In this document: piece by piece, positions 1 to 5,363 of the stretch
Layout: each line of letters starts with the position of its first letter
How positions within the stretch are numbered: position 1 is the stretch's first letter
Source of the DNA: Planctomycetota bacterium
GTDB taxonomy: Bacteria > Planctomycetota > Brocadiia > SM23-32
Assembly (NCBI GenBank): GCA_030604585.1
Contig: JAUVVP010000134.1
Span: 1-6,170 of the forward strand
Direction of reading: 5' to 3'
DNA length: 6,170 nucleotides
Program-made: the position numbers and the translations under genes
Notes under the pieces: model-generated
The model's database searches: none
What the model was told of the DNA's origin: nothing
The model's input: the letters and a program-made list of their open reading frames with translations, nothing else

Positions 1-387
1 ATAGCCAGCGACCATGCCCCTCACACGGTCCAGGATAAGGCCAGCGGTGCATCCGGCTTGATCGGACTGGAGACGACCCTTGGGCTGGTGCTCACGCATT
101 TCGTCGCCGAAGGGAGTCTCTCGGCGCCGGACGCTGTGGGGCTGTTGAGCCTATCGCCGGCGCGCATATTCGGCCTGCCCGCGGGAACACTGAAACCGGG
201 CGCGCCGGCCGACATGGTGCTCATAGACCCGGAGGTGGAATGGACGGTGGACCCCGGGGAGTTCCGCTCCAGGTCCCGCAACACGCCCTTCGGCGGCCGG
301 CGCCTGCGGGGAAAGGCGGTCGCCACCTACGTGGGCGGCGACGAGGTCTTCTGCGTGTCCGGATTCGACCGGCGCAAGGGCGGATAA
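1..387 (+). CDS. pyrC: Dihydroorotase, class I, C-terminal part (5' end outside window)
   Basis: This is the last 128 residues of dihydroorotase, the zinc amidohydrolase that interconverts N-carbamoyl-L-aspartate and dihydroorotate in cytosolic de novo pyrimidine synthesis. The frame is open from base 1 and ends at TAA 385-387. The fragment begins with the SDHAPH signature, whose Asp (fragment residue 4) is the catalytic base in this family. A GLIGLET segment follows, as in class I dihydroorotases, where GLETAL is typical. Then come the SPARIFGL helix, the GAPADMVLIDP strand and the closing SRSRNTPFGG-RLRGKAVATYVGG segment of the amidohydrolase beta-sandwich. Family members are about 430 residues, so about 70% of the gene lies upstream. 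An internal TTG at 58 is not the start, because the catalytic motif lies before it. The next gene begins 14 bp downstream, which suggests cotranscription. Allantoinase is the main alternative, but the C-terminal pattern fits PyrC better. Confidence 0.93.
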   Translation: MASDHAPHTVQDKASGASGLIGLETTLGLVLTHFVAEGSLSAPDAVGLLSLSPARIFGLPAGTLKPGAPADMVLIDPEVEWTVDPGEFRSRSRNTPFGGRRLRGKAVATYVGGDEVFCVSGFDRRKGG

Positions 388-401
388 AGGGTGTGCGGCC
401 C

Positions 402-905
402 ATGATCATCTATGTAGATGGCTCTGACCTGCTCGAGCACTTCGCCGAACGGGAGGACCGCCTTGTCGTGGAGGGCGACCACGACAGGAACCGGGACAAC
501 CTGACGCGCTGGCTCGGCCGCTACTGTGAAGTGCGTGACTGTCAGGCCGTGCTCGTCTTCGGCACAGAGCAGCCCGGCGACGTGAGGTCGCCCACTGAGC
601 GGTTCGCCCGGGTGAAGGTCATCAATGTCCCTTACGGAGGGGACGTGCGGACCGAGATCGGCGGCCCCGCCAACCAGGCAGCAAAGCAGGAGCGTACGCT
701 GGTCGTTACGGCCGACAACCGCCTGGCCGATGCAGTTCAACGAGGCAGGGCAAGGGTCCTGACGCCGGCGGCGTTCGTCGCACGCGCCAGGAAGCTGATG
801 CGCCCCAGCGATGAAGTGGTTGCCGATGAGCCGGACGAGAAGTTCACCGGAGTTACGGACGAAGAGGTTGATTTCTGGCTCGGCCTCTTCGGCAACGAGG
901 ACTGA
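402..905 (+). CDS. YacP/Rae1-like NYN (PIN-like) domain protein, putative ribonuclease
   Basis: A 167-residue protein resembling the YacP (DUF901) branch of NYN domains, PIN-like nucleases. B. subtilis YacP (Rae1) is a ribosome-associated mRNA endonuclease. Seen here: an N-terminal strand with YVDG (Asp6, first acidic position), a VLVF strand at 50-53, then a VVTADNRLADA block (101-111, Asp105 and Asp110) and RARVLTPAAF, which match the last acidic site and final strand of the fold. The tail ends in an EEVDFWLGLFG motif (154-164), so the C-terminus looks complete. The residue after VLVF is Gly54, where relatives usually carry Asp, so the metal site may be altered. ATG 402 was chosen because the family begins directly with the first strand. 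AAAGGG (386-391) lies 10 bp upstream and overlaps the pyrC stop. An in-frame GTG at 393 would add only three residues. It is probably cotranscribed with pyrC. The RNA target is unknown. Confidence 0.8.
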   Translation: MIIYVDGSDLLEHFAEREDRLVVEGDHDRNRDNLTRWLGRYCEVRDCQAVLVFGTEQPGDVRSPTERFARVKVINVPYGGDVRTEIGGPANQAAKQERTLVVTADNRLADAVQRGRARVLTPAAFVARARKLMRPSDEVVADEPDEKFTGVTDEEVDFWLGLFGNED

Positions 906-923
906 TCCGGAGCCCCGACGGGC

Positions 924-930
924 GGGAAGG
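924..930 (+). promoter_or_regulatory. Ribosome binding site that fixes the start of the membrane protein gene
   Basis: GGGAAGG lies 9 bp before ATG 940. It supports that start over in-frame codons further upstream (the frame is open from about 811), which would overlap the NYN gene heavily and place hydrophilic sequence before the membrane segment. Confidence 0.6.
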
Positions 931-939
931 CAGACGCCA

Positions 940-1773
940 ATGGACAGGCTGGTCAAATACGCCATAGTGCTGGGCATAACGGCGTTCTTCGCCGTCATGT
1001 GGGGCCTGCTGATCCGCTCGCACATGACGATCGGCACGGCGATGGGCCCGCGGCCGGACTACAACGCCCTGCTGAGGCCCGGCGAGAAGGAACGGACCAC
1101 ATCCTGGGGCATCTACTTCGGCAAGGTGCGCATCGGCCGCTCCGACACGACGGTGACCCGAGAGGCGGACGGCACAATCTCCATCCATACCAACGCTGAG
1201 ATCAAGCTTGACCCCGCTGCGAAGTACGTGCTGGGGATGGTAGGGACCGTGGACCTGGAATTCCGGGCCAACATATCGCCCCTTCGTGGGCTGCTGCTGT
1301 TCCAGGTCAGCTCCGAGAAGCTCGACACCAGCCTCCAGGGAACCGTGAGGAAGGGCGAGATCTTGCTGCGTGGTCACATCGCCGACGAACAGATACGGTC
1401 GTCCGTCCCGTACGACCCGGACAGGCTGCTGGCGGAGGTGTTCTCCCCGCTGGCCGCCTTGCCCGAACTCAGGAAACGTCAGGTGGGGCAGACCTGGACC
1501 GTGGACCTCGTGAACCCCATAGCCGGCACACTACAGAAGGTGTCCGTCAGGGTCGTCGAGTCCGAGGAGATAGTGCTGGCCGGCCGGACTGTCACGGTCT
1601 TTCACCTGTCGTTTGCCGTCGGAACCAGCCGGTGGCATTCTTGGGTGACGGAAGAGGGGGAAGTCCTGGTGCAAGGAACGCCGTTCGGGTTGGCTTTGCA
1701 GCGGGAGGACCTGCCCTCGGCCGTTGCGGCCGCTCTACAGAAGATGGCGGCGGAGCCGGCCCGCCCGCACTGA
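940..1773 (+). CDS. Single-pass membrane-anchored protein with DUF3108-like domain
   Basis: A 277-residue protein with no assignable enzymatic function. Residues 1-7 are short and basic (MDRLVKY), followed by one hydrophobic helix at about 8-25 (IVLGITAFFAVMWGLLI) and then a long polar region. This is an N-terminal anchor, or an uncleaved signal, with the bulk probably outside the cytoplasmic membrane. The rest alternates short beta-strand-like stretches and begins with WGIYFGKVRIGRSDTTV. The strand order, the late VFHLSFAVGTSRWHSWVTEEGEVLVQ segment and the GLALQRED close resemble DUF3108-like domains and the N-terminal halves of some transglutaminase-like membrane proteins. There is no transglutaminase core, no lipobox and no catalytic triad. 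It lies 34 bp after the NYN gene with a good ribosome binding site and probably ends that transcript. The DUF3108-like assignment is inference from the pattern; the membrane anchor is clear. Confidence 0.72.
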   Translation: MDRLVKYAIVLGITAFFAVMWGLLIRSHMTIGTAMGPRPDYNALLRPGEKERTTSWGIYFGKVRIGRSDTTVTREADGTISIHTNAEIKLDPAAKYVLGMVGTVDLEFRANISPLRGLLLFQVSSEKLDTSLQGTVRKGEILLRGHIADEQIRSSVPYDPDRLLAEVFSPLAALPELRKRQVGQTWTVDLVNPIAGTLQKVSVRVVESEEIVLAGRTVTVFHLSFAVGTSRWHSWVTEEGEVLVQGTPFGLALQREDLPSAVAAALQKMAAEPARPH

Positions 1774-1794
1774 GAACGCCGCGGACCATTGCGC

Positions 1795-1822
1795 TTGAAC
1801 AGGCTCCGCAGCGACCTATAAT
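1795..1822 (+). promoter_or_regulatory. Sigma70-type promoter for the sugar isomerase gene
   Basis: TTGAAC (1795-1800) and a consensus TATAAT (1817-1822) are separated by 16 bp. Both are striking in such GC-rich DNA and sit in the only sizeable intergenic gap of the window (1774-1874). The expected transcription start is near 1829, giving a leader of about 45 nt before ATG 1875. I saw no convincing intrinsic terminator for the upstream gene in this gap, so some readthrough from it is possible. Confidence 0.65.
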
Positions 1823-1834
1823 GTCAGGAACCCC

Positions 1835-1850
1835 GTGACCTTGTGGTCAC
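1835..1850 (+). promoter_or_regulatory. Perfect inverted repeat just downstream of the promoter (putative operator or leader hairpin)
   Basis: GTGACC-TTGT-GGTCAC is a perfect 6-bp inverted repeat with a 4-nt spacer, about 6 bp after the predicted transcription start and 24 bp before ATG 1875. As DNA it is the right size and place for a repressor operator. As RNA it can form a GC-rich hairpin close to the 5' end. No regulator gene lies in the window, so the binding protein, if any, is unknown. Confidence 0.4.
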
Positions 1851-1874
1851 TCCTCCAGCGGGAAGGAACGACAG

Positions 1875-2633
1875 ATGGCGCAGATACCCGTGGCGTTGCA
1901 GCTCTATACGGTTCGCGACCACTTGGCGGAGGACTACGTCGGCACTCTCAGAAGCGTCAAAGAGATCGGCTACGACGTAGTTCAACTTACCGGCCAGCTT
2001 CCGTTCGATGCGCCGGAGATGAAGGGCATCCTCGATGACATCGGCCTGAGCGTGGCAGGCATGCATGTCGACCTGACCGAGCTGGAGGGCAGGCTTGCCC
2101 ACTGGGTTGCCTACTGCAAGACAGTGGACACGGTGGACCTGGTCTGCCCGTACCTGCCGGAGGATCGGCGGCAGACGCAGGAGGACTGGCTGGCGCTCGC
2201 CGCGGCGCTGGACCAGTTGGGCGCCCGCTGCAAGGAGGAAGGGATGCGGCTCTCCTACCACAACCACAGCTTCGAGTTCGTCAGGTTTGACGGCCGCTAT
2301 GCCCTCGACCTGCTCTACGAGAACACGTCGCCCGAACACCTGTACGCGGAGATAGACACCTACTGGGTCAAGCACGGGGGCGCGGACCCGGTGGAGTACA
2401 TCGCCAAGTATGCGGGCCGGCTGCCCATCCTCCACATCAAGGACATGGCCGGCGACGAAGACAGGTCCTTTGCGGAGATCGGCAGCGGCATCCTGGACTG
2501 GCCGGCCATCCACCGGGCAGCCGTCAAGGCCGGCGTCGAGTGCTACTGCGTCGAACAGGACCGCTGCGCGAGCGACTCACTTGACAGTGCCCGCATCAGC
2601 TTCGAGTTCATGCGGGAACTGCTGGGCGATTAG
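1875..2633 (+). CDS. Sugar phosphate isomerase/epimerase (xylose isomerase-like TIM barrel)
   Basis: A 252-residue TIM-barrel enzyme of the AP-endonuclease-2/xylose-isomerase-like superfamily, which includes inosose dehydratases and sugar or keto-sugar epimerases that use a divalent metal. Seen in order: LQLYTVRDHL at the first strand (8-17), GYDVVQLTG (32-40), GMHVDL (62-67), SYHNHSFEF with His129 and His131 (127-135), the AEIDTYWVKHGG block with Glu159 and Asp161 (158-169), LHIKDM with His187 and Asp190, EIGSGILDW with Glu201, and VEQD with Glu227. These are the expected metal and substrate positions, so the enzyme looks active. Its length is normal for the family and there is no signal peptide, so it is cytosolic. 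ATG 1875 follows GGGAAGGA (1860-1867) by 7 bp. The exact substrate cannot be read from the sequence. The gene stands alone behind its own promoter and inverted repeat, which suggests control separate from its neighbours. The downstream gene is convergent. Confidence 0.88.
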   Translation: MAQIPVALQLYTVRDHLAEDYVGTLRSVKEIGYDVVQLTGQLPFDAPEMKGILDDIGLSVAGMHVDLTELEGRLAHWVAYCKTVDTVDLVCPYLPEDRRQTQEDWLALAAALDQLGARCKEEGMRLSYHNHSFEFVRFDGRYALDLLYENTSPEHLYAEIDTYWVKHGGADPVEYIAKYAGRLPILHIKDMAGDEDRSFAEIGSGILDWPAIHRAAVKAGVECYCVEQDRCASDSLDSARISFEFMRELLGD

Positions 2634-2647
2634 GCGGGCAAGCTCCC

Positions 2648-3706
2648 TCAAGCATCGAACGTGAAGGTCTGATGCTGGTGCCGGCACGGCAGGCCGGGGG
2701 CGATCCGGAATGCGGCCTCCGCCGGCAGGCATATGCCGGACCAGATGGTTGCCCAGGGCGCGCCGTCCGGGTCGTCGTGGTCTCCCGTGCAGACCGGGGC
2801 CTCGTGGTCGGTCAGGATGCTGCGCACCCCCTCCTCCGCGAGCTGTAGCGCTTGCCGCCCAAGCAGCGCGACCGTTCGCTGGATCCGGCAGGTAGCGCGT
2901 TGTCCGCTTTCGCCGCCCCGGTCGGGCGGCGTGCCGATCGGCGCCCGTCCAGCGGCGGGCCGCTCTCGGCAGCAGAGCACGTTCCCTCCCTGAGCCACGT
3001 TGGCAGCCACGACAGAGCCCTTCTCCGGCCGGCGCACGCTGACCCGCGCAGGGGTTGCTTCCACCACGGCGACGCCTCCCGCAGCGTCGGCCAGCAGGTA
3101 ACTCATCGGCCGCAGGTGGGACGCGCTCGCCAAGACGTCAACCGCCTCCGCAACCCTCGTGCAACGCTCGGAAACCGCATCCACGAGGGTGTTCCACTGC
3201 ACGCCCGGCGCGTGCACGGGCTGCGCAGGCAGCGAGGCAATGGCCACGTAGAGGCCGCCCTCATTCAGCACGTCGGCACAACCCGCCCAGTGGTGGGTGT
3301 AGCCGATCCGCCTCAGGCCCTCGGCGGGAAGGTAGCGGTGCAGCTCGCACCATCGCAGGTCCGCGACGGCCCAATCGTAGTTCCGCCCCACGATGGGCCC
3401 GTCCCCGCCGTCACGGAAGGACGGCTCCACGGCGAACATCGTGCAGCCGCCGAGACGGCTCTCCAGGCGGGCGAAGTAGTAGGCAGCCATCGCGCCACGG
3501 TCGAATCCTCCGCCCTGCACCAGCCCTTCAAATTCCTCAACGGCCGGCGGATGAAGCTCCTCGGCCGCCGCCCGGCAGCCGTCCACGAACCACCCCGGAA
3601 GCGCAGAGACGTCCGGCACGGTCAGAGTGCCCTTCAGCCGGCGGCCGCGCTGCACCCCGCGCTCGAAGTGCGTCCCCCGGAACCTCACCTCGCGTATGCT
3701 CCGCAC
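2648..3706 (-). CDS. C45-family peptidase (acyl-CoA:6-APA acyltransferase-like Ntn hydrolase)
   Basis: A 352-residue member of peptidase family C45, Ntn hydrolases related to isopenicillin N acyltransferase, which self-cleave before a cysteine to expose the nucleophile and then hydrolyse or transfer amide-linked acyl groups. Seen: the N-terminal IREVRFRGTHFERGVQRG (4-21) typical of the family, GGCTMFAVEP (86-95) with the predicted nucleophile Cys88 directly after Gly, GPIVGRNYDW (103-112), LNEGGLYVAI (147-156), an AANV segment at 234-237, and the closing ATIWS (319-323) and CRHQHQTFTFD. Self-cleavage before Cys88 would give chains of about 87 and 265 residues. No signal peptide is visible, so it is probably cytosolic. 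The start is GTG 3704-3706, the first possible start after an in-frame TGA (3716-3718, the stop of the preceding gene); a GGGGAG lies 12 bp upstream. It is the last gene of the minus-strand run. The substrate is unknown. Confidence 0.85.
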   Translation of the reverse strand: MRSIREVRFRGTHFERGVQRGRRLKGTLTVPDVSALPGWFVDGCRAAAEELHPPAVEEFEGLVQGGGFDRGAMAAYYFARLESRLGGCTMFAVEPSFRDGGDGPIVGRNYDWAVADLRWCELHRYLPAEGLRRIGYTHHWAGCADVLNEGGLYVAIASLPAQPVHAPGVQWNTLVDAVSERCTRVAEAVDVLASASHLRPMSYLLADAAGGVAVVEATPARVSVRRPEKGSVVAANVAQGGNVLCCRERPAAGRAPIGTPPDRGGESGQRATCRIQRTVALLGRQALQLAEEGVRSILTDHEAPVCTGDHDDPDGAPWATIWSGICLPAEAAFRIAPGLPCRHQHQTFTFDA

Positions 3707-3715
3707 CTTTGCCGC

Positions 3716-4324
3716 TCACTCCCCTTCCCCAACGGCCACCTGGGACGCATCCGTAAGGCAGCAGTCTCGGCGCCGGATGTAGAGCATGACCTCGGGGTTC
3801 TTGCGCTTGCGCTGGCGAGGAAGCCGCACTGCTTCGCGCACGACGATCCCCATCTCAGCCAATTGACCGACCGCGCCGTGCAGAACCGCTTCGAGGTCCT
3901 CCTGGGCGACCAGTCCTCGACGCACCAGGTGGCGCGGCGCCTCGTACTGCGGCTTGAACAGGGACAGGACGCCGCCATCGGGCTTGGCCTGCTTCAGCGC
4001 GTTGGGAAGTATGTGACGCTGCCGGGTCCAGGCCACGTCAATGGTGACGACGTCCACCGGTTCGGGCAGCTCAACGTGCATGGCGTTCGTGCGTTCCATG
4101 ACGATCACGCGCTCATCTTGGCGCAGCTTCCAGGCCAGCATGCCGTAACCGGTGTCCACGGCGTAGACGCGCACGGCGCCTTCCTGGAGCAGGCAATCGG
4201 TGAAGCCGCCCACGCTGCAGCCAAAGTCGGCCGCCACCACACCGCTCAGGTCCAGGCCCAGATGGTCGAGCGCGTACTTGAGTTTGGCGCCCCCGCGGCC
4301 GACGTATGCGTTCTCGCCCGCGAT
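3716..4324 (-). CDS. Short TlyA/FtsJ-like 2'-O-methyltransferase without S4 domain; start uncertain
   Basis: A Rossmann-fold S-adenosylmethionine methyltransferase matching the catalytic part of TlyA, the rRNA ribose 2'-O-methyltransferase. With a start at ATC 4322-4324 it has 202 residues. The frame reads YVGRGGAKLKYALDHLGLDL, then the SAM-binding loop ADFGCSVGGFTDCLL, then VYAVDTGYGMLAWKLRQD, TIDVAWTRQRHILP, SLFKPQYEAP and KNPEVMLYIRRRD. The FtsJ-type K-D-K-E tetrad is visible as Lys in RGGAKL, Asp in TIDVAW, Lys in LFKPQ and Glu in NPEVML. The usual N-terminal S4 RNA-binding domain (about 60 residues) is absent: an in-frame TAA lies at 4385-4387. No ATG, GTG or TTG occurs between that stop and GTG 4241-4243 / 4238-4240. 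A start there would delete the catalytic Lys and the first helix, so it is unlikely. ATC 4322-4324, 11 bp after the polyprenyl synthase stop, behind a G-rich stretch, is the best guess. Function is well supported; the start is not. Confidence 0.78.
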   Translation of the reverse strand: MAGENAYVGRGGAKLKYALDHLGLDLSGVVAADFGCSVGGFTDCLLQEGAVRVYAVDTGYGMLAWKLRQDERVIVMERTNAMHVELPEPVDVVTIDVAWTRQRHILPNALKQAKPDGGVLSLFKPQYEAPRHLVRRGLVAQEDLEAVLHGAVGQLAEMGIVVREAVRLPRQRKRKNPEVMLYIRRRDCCLTDASQVAVGEGE

Positions 4325-4326
4325 AG

Positions 4327-4336
4327 CCCCACCCCC
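4327..4336 (-). promoter_or_regulatory. G-rich ribosome binding site candidate for the methyltransferase
   Basis: On the minus strand GGGGGTGGGG directly follows the polyprenyl synthase stop TAG (4336-4338, sharing its G). The first G run sits 7 bases before the proposed ATC start at 4324. It is only an approximate Shine-Dalgarno match and relies on G-U pairs, but it is the only candidate near the end of the upstream gene. Confidence 0.3.
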
Positions 4337-5346
4337 TACTTCGTCCTGCTCACCATGTAGCGCGTGAGCCGACGGAAGAACCCTTTATCCTCCACGGGAA
4401 TGCGCTCGATCGTCTCGAAGGCCCGCTCTACCAGCCGGTCGGCCTCCGCGCGGGCGAACTCCAGTGACCCCAGCCTGTCGTACAGACCCCTGACCCACGC
4501 CACGTCGGCGTCGGTGGTCTCCTGGCGGGGCTTGCGCATGATGCGGACGAGGTCGCGCCTTTCGGCCGGGCCGGCCGCAGAGACCGCGTGCGCGTAGAGG
4601 ATGCTCGGCTTGCCCTCGCGGATGTCGTTGCCGGTGACCCCGCCTCTGCCCTTTCCGGCGGTCAGGTCGATCATGTCGTCGCGTATCTGGAAAGCCGCGC
4701 CCATGCTCTCCCCGAGCGCTTCGATGGGCGAAAGGGCGATCGGGTCCAGCCCCGCGATGATGCCGCCCCCCACCATCCCCAGCGCCAGGTAGCGGCCGGT
4801 CTTCAGCGTCACCATCTCCAGGTAGTCCCCGACGGTCAGGTCCTCCCTGGCCCGGCAGTTCAGGTCGAGGGCCTGGCCACGGCACGTCGTCTCAAAGGCC
4901 TCCGTGAACGCCCGCACCAGCCGGACCGTCACGTTCTCGCCGACAGGACTGCGCAAGATGGCGCGGTAGGCCACGCCGAGCAGATAGTCCCCCACGTTGA
5001 TGGCGTTCGCCGGACCATACTTGACCCAAACCGTTTCCCTATCGCGCCTTATGGTGTCGCCGTCCTCCACGTCATCGTGGATGAGCAGCATGTTGTGCAT
5101 CAACTCGACGGCTGCGGCGAAGTAAAGGGCGTTCTCGGCCCGCCCGCCGAGTCGCTCGCACGTCAGGACGCAGATGGCCGGGCGGATCAGCTTGCCCCCC
5201 GTGTCCAGATGGTGCCAGACCGCGTCGCTGAGGAAGTCCTGTCTGCCGCGCGGGAGCAGCTCCTCCAGGATCGGCCGAATGCGTGAGCCGGCATCGGCCA
5301 ACCTGGCGGCCAGAACTTCCACCGAGTTCCTCACCTGGTCGGCCAT
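4336..5346 (-). CDS. Trans-polyprenyl diphosphate synthase
   Basis: A 336-residue isoprenyl chain-elongation enzyme that condenses isopentenyl diphosphate onto allylic diphosphates to supply quinone tails, carotenoids or lipid carriers. All hallmark motifs are seen: GGKLIRP (50-56, substrate Lys and Arg), the first aspartate-rich motif HDDVED (Asp91, Asp92, Asp95) followed by RR at 100-101, LKTGRY (181-186), the second aspartate-rich motif QIRDDMID (Asp223, Asp224, Asp227) and GNDIREGKPS (239-248). The length is normal. There is no two-residue insertion in the first motif. The residue five positions before it is Met86, neither the aromatic typical of short-chain enzymes nor the small residue common in long-chain ones, so product length cannot be called. 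ATG 5344-5346 follows a GGGAAAGGG stretch by 6 bp. The HAD gene ends 17 bp upstream and the methyltransferase begins about 11 bp downstream. An ispA-type gene near tlyA is also known from xseB-ispA-dxs-tlyA clusters, although dxs is absent here. Confidence 0.95.
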   Translation of the reverse strand: MADQVRNSVEVLAARLADAGSRIRPILEELLPRGRQDFLSDAVWHHLDTGGKLIRPAICVLTCERLGGRAENALYFAAAVELMHNMLLIHDDVEDGDTIRRDRETVWVKYGPANAINVGDYLLGVAYRAILRSPVGENVTVRLVRAFTEAFETTCRGQALDLNCRAREDLTVGDYLEMVTLKTGRYLALGMVGGGIIAGLDPIALSPIEALGESMGAAFQIRDDMIDLTAGKGRGGVTGNDIREGKPSILYAHAVSAAGPAERRDLVRIMRKPRQETTDADVAWVRGLYDRLGSLEFARAEADRLVERAFETIERIPVEDKGFFRRLTRYMVSRTK

Positions 5347-5363
5347 TGCGCGCCCTTTCCCGC

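Noticed and set aside
327..1037. 236-codon minus-strand frame over the NYN gene
   Set aside because: It crosses three plus-strand genes and its product has no recognisable motif, so it is a shadow frame.
1824..2513. 229-codon minus-strand frame antisense to the sugar isomerase
   Set aside because: It is a GC-driven shadow frame. It also crosses the promoter and leader of the isomerase and shows no domain.
2678..2687. Perfect palindrome GTGCCGGCAC
   Set aside because: It lies inside C45 coding sequence, has no adjacent T-run and is a likely chance event in GC-rich DNA, so it is not listed as a terminator or binding site.
4238..4243. GTG GTG as the start of the methyltransferase
   Set aside because: It would remove the conserved Lys of the catalytic tetrad and the first helix, whose codons are clearly preserved upstream. 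No good ribosome binding site precedes it.
2852..4360. 502-codon open frame on the plus strand, antisense to the C45 and methyltransferase genes
   Set aside because: Its translation is rich in Arg, His and Pro with no recognisable domain and it spans two well-supported genes. Long antisense frames are expected in GC-rich coding DNA.
4588..5286. 232-codon plus-strand frame antisense to the polyprenyl synthase
   Set aside because: The opposite strand carries every catalytic motif of the polyprenyl synthase. The antisense product has no family resemblance or ribosome binding site.
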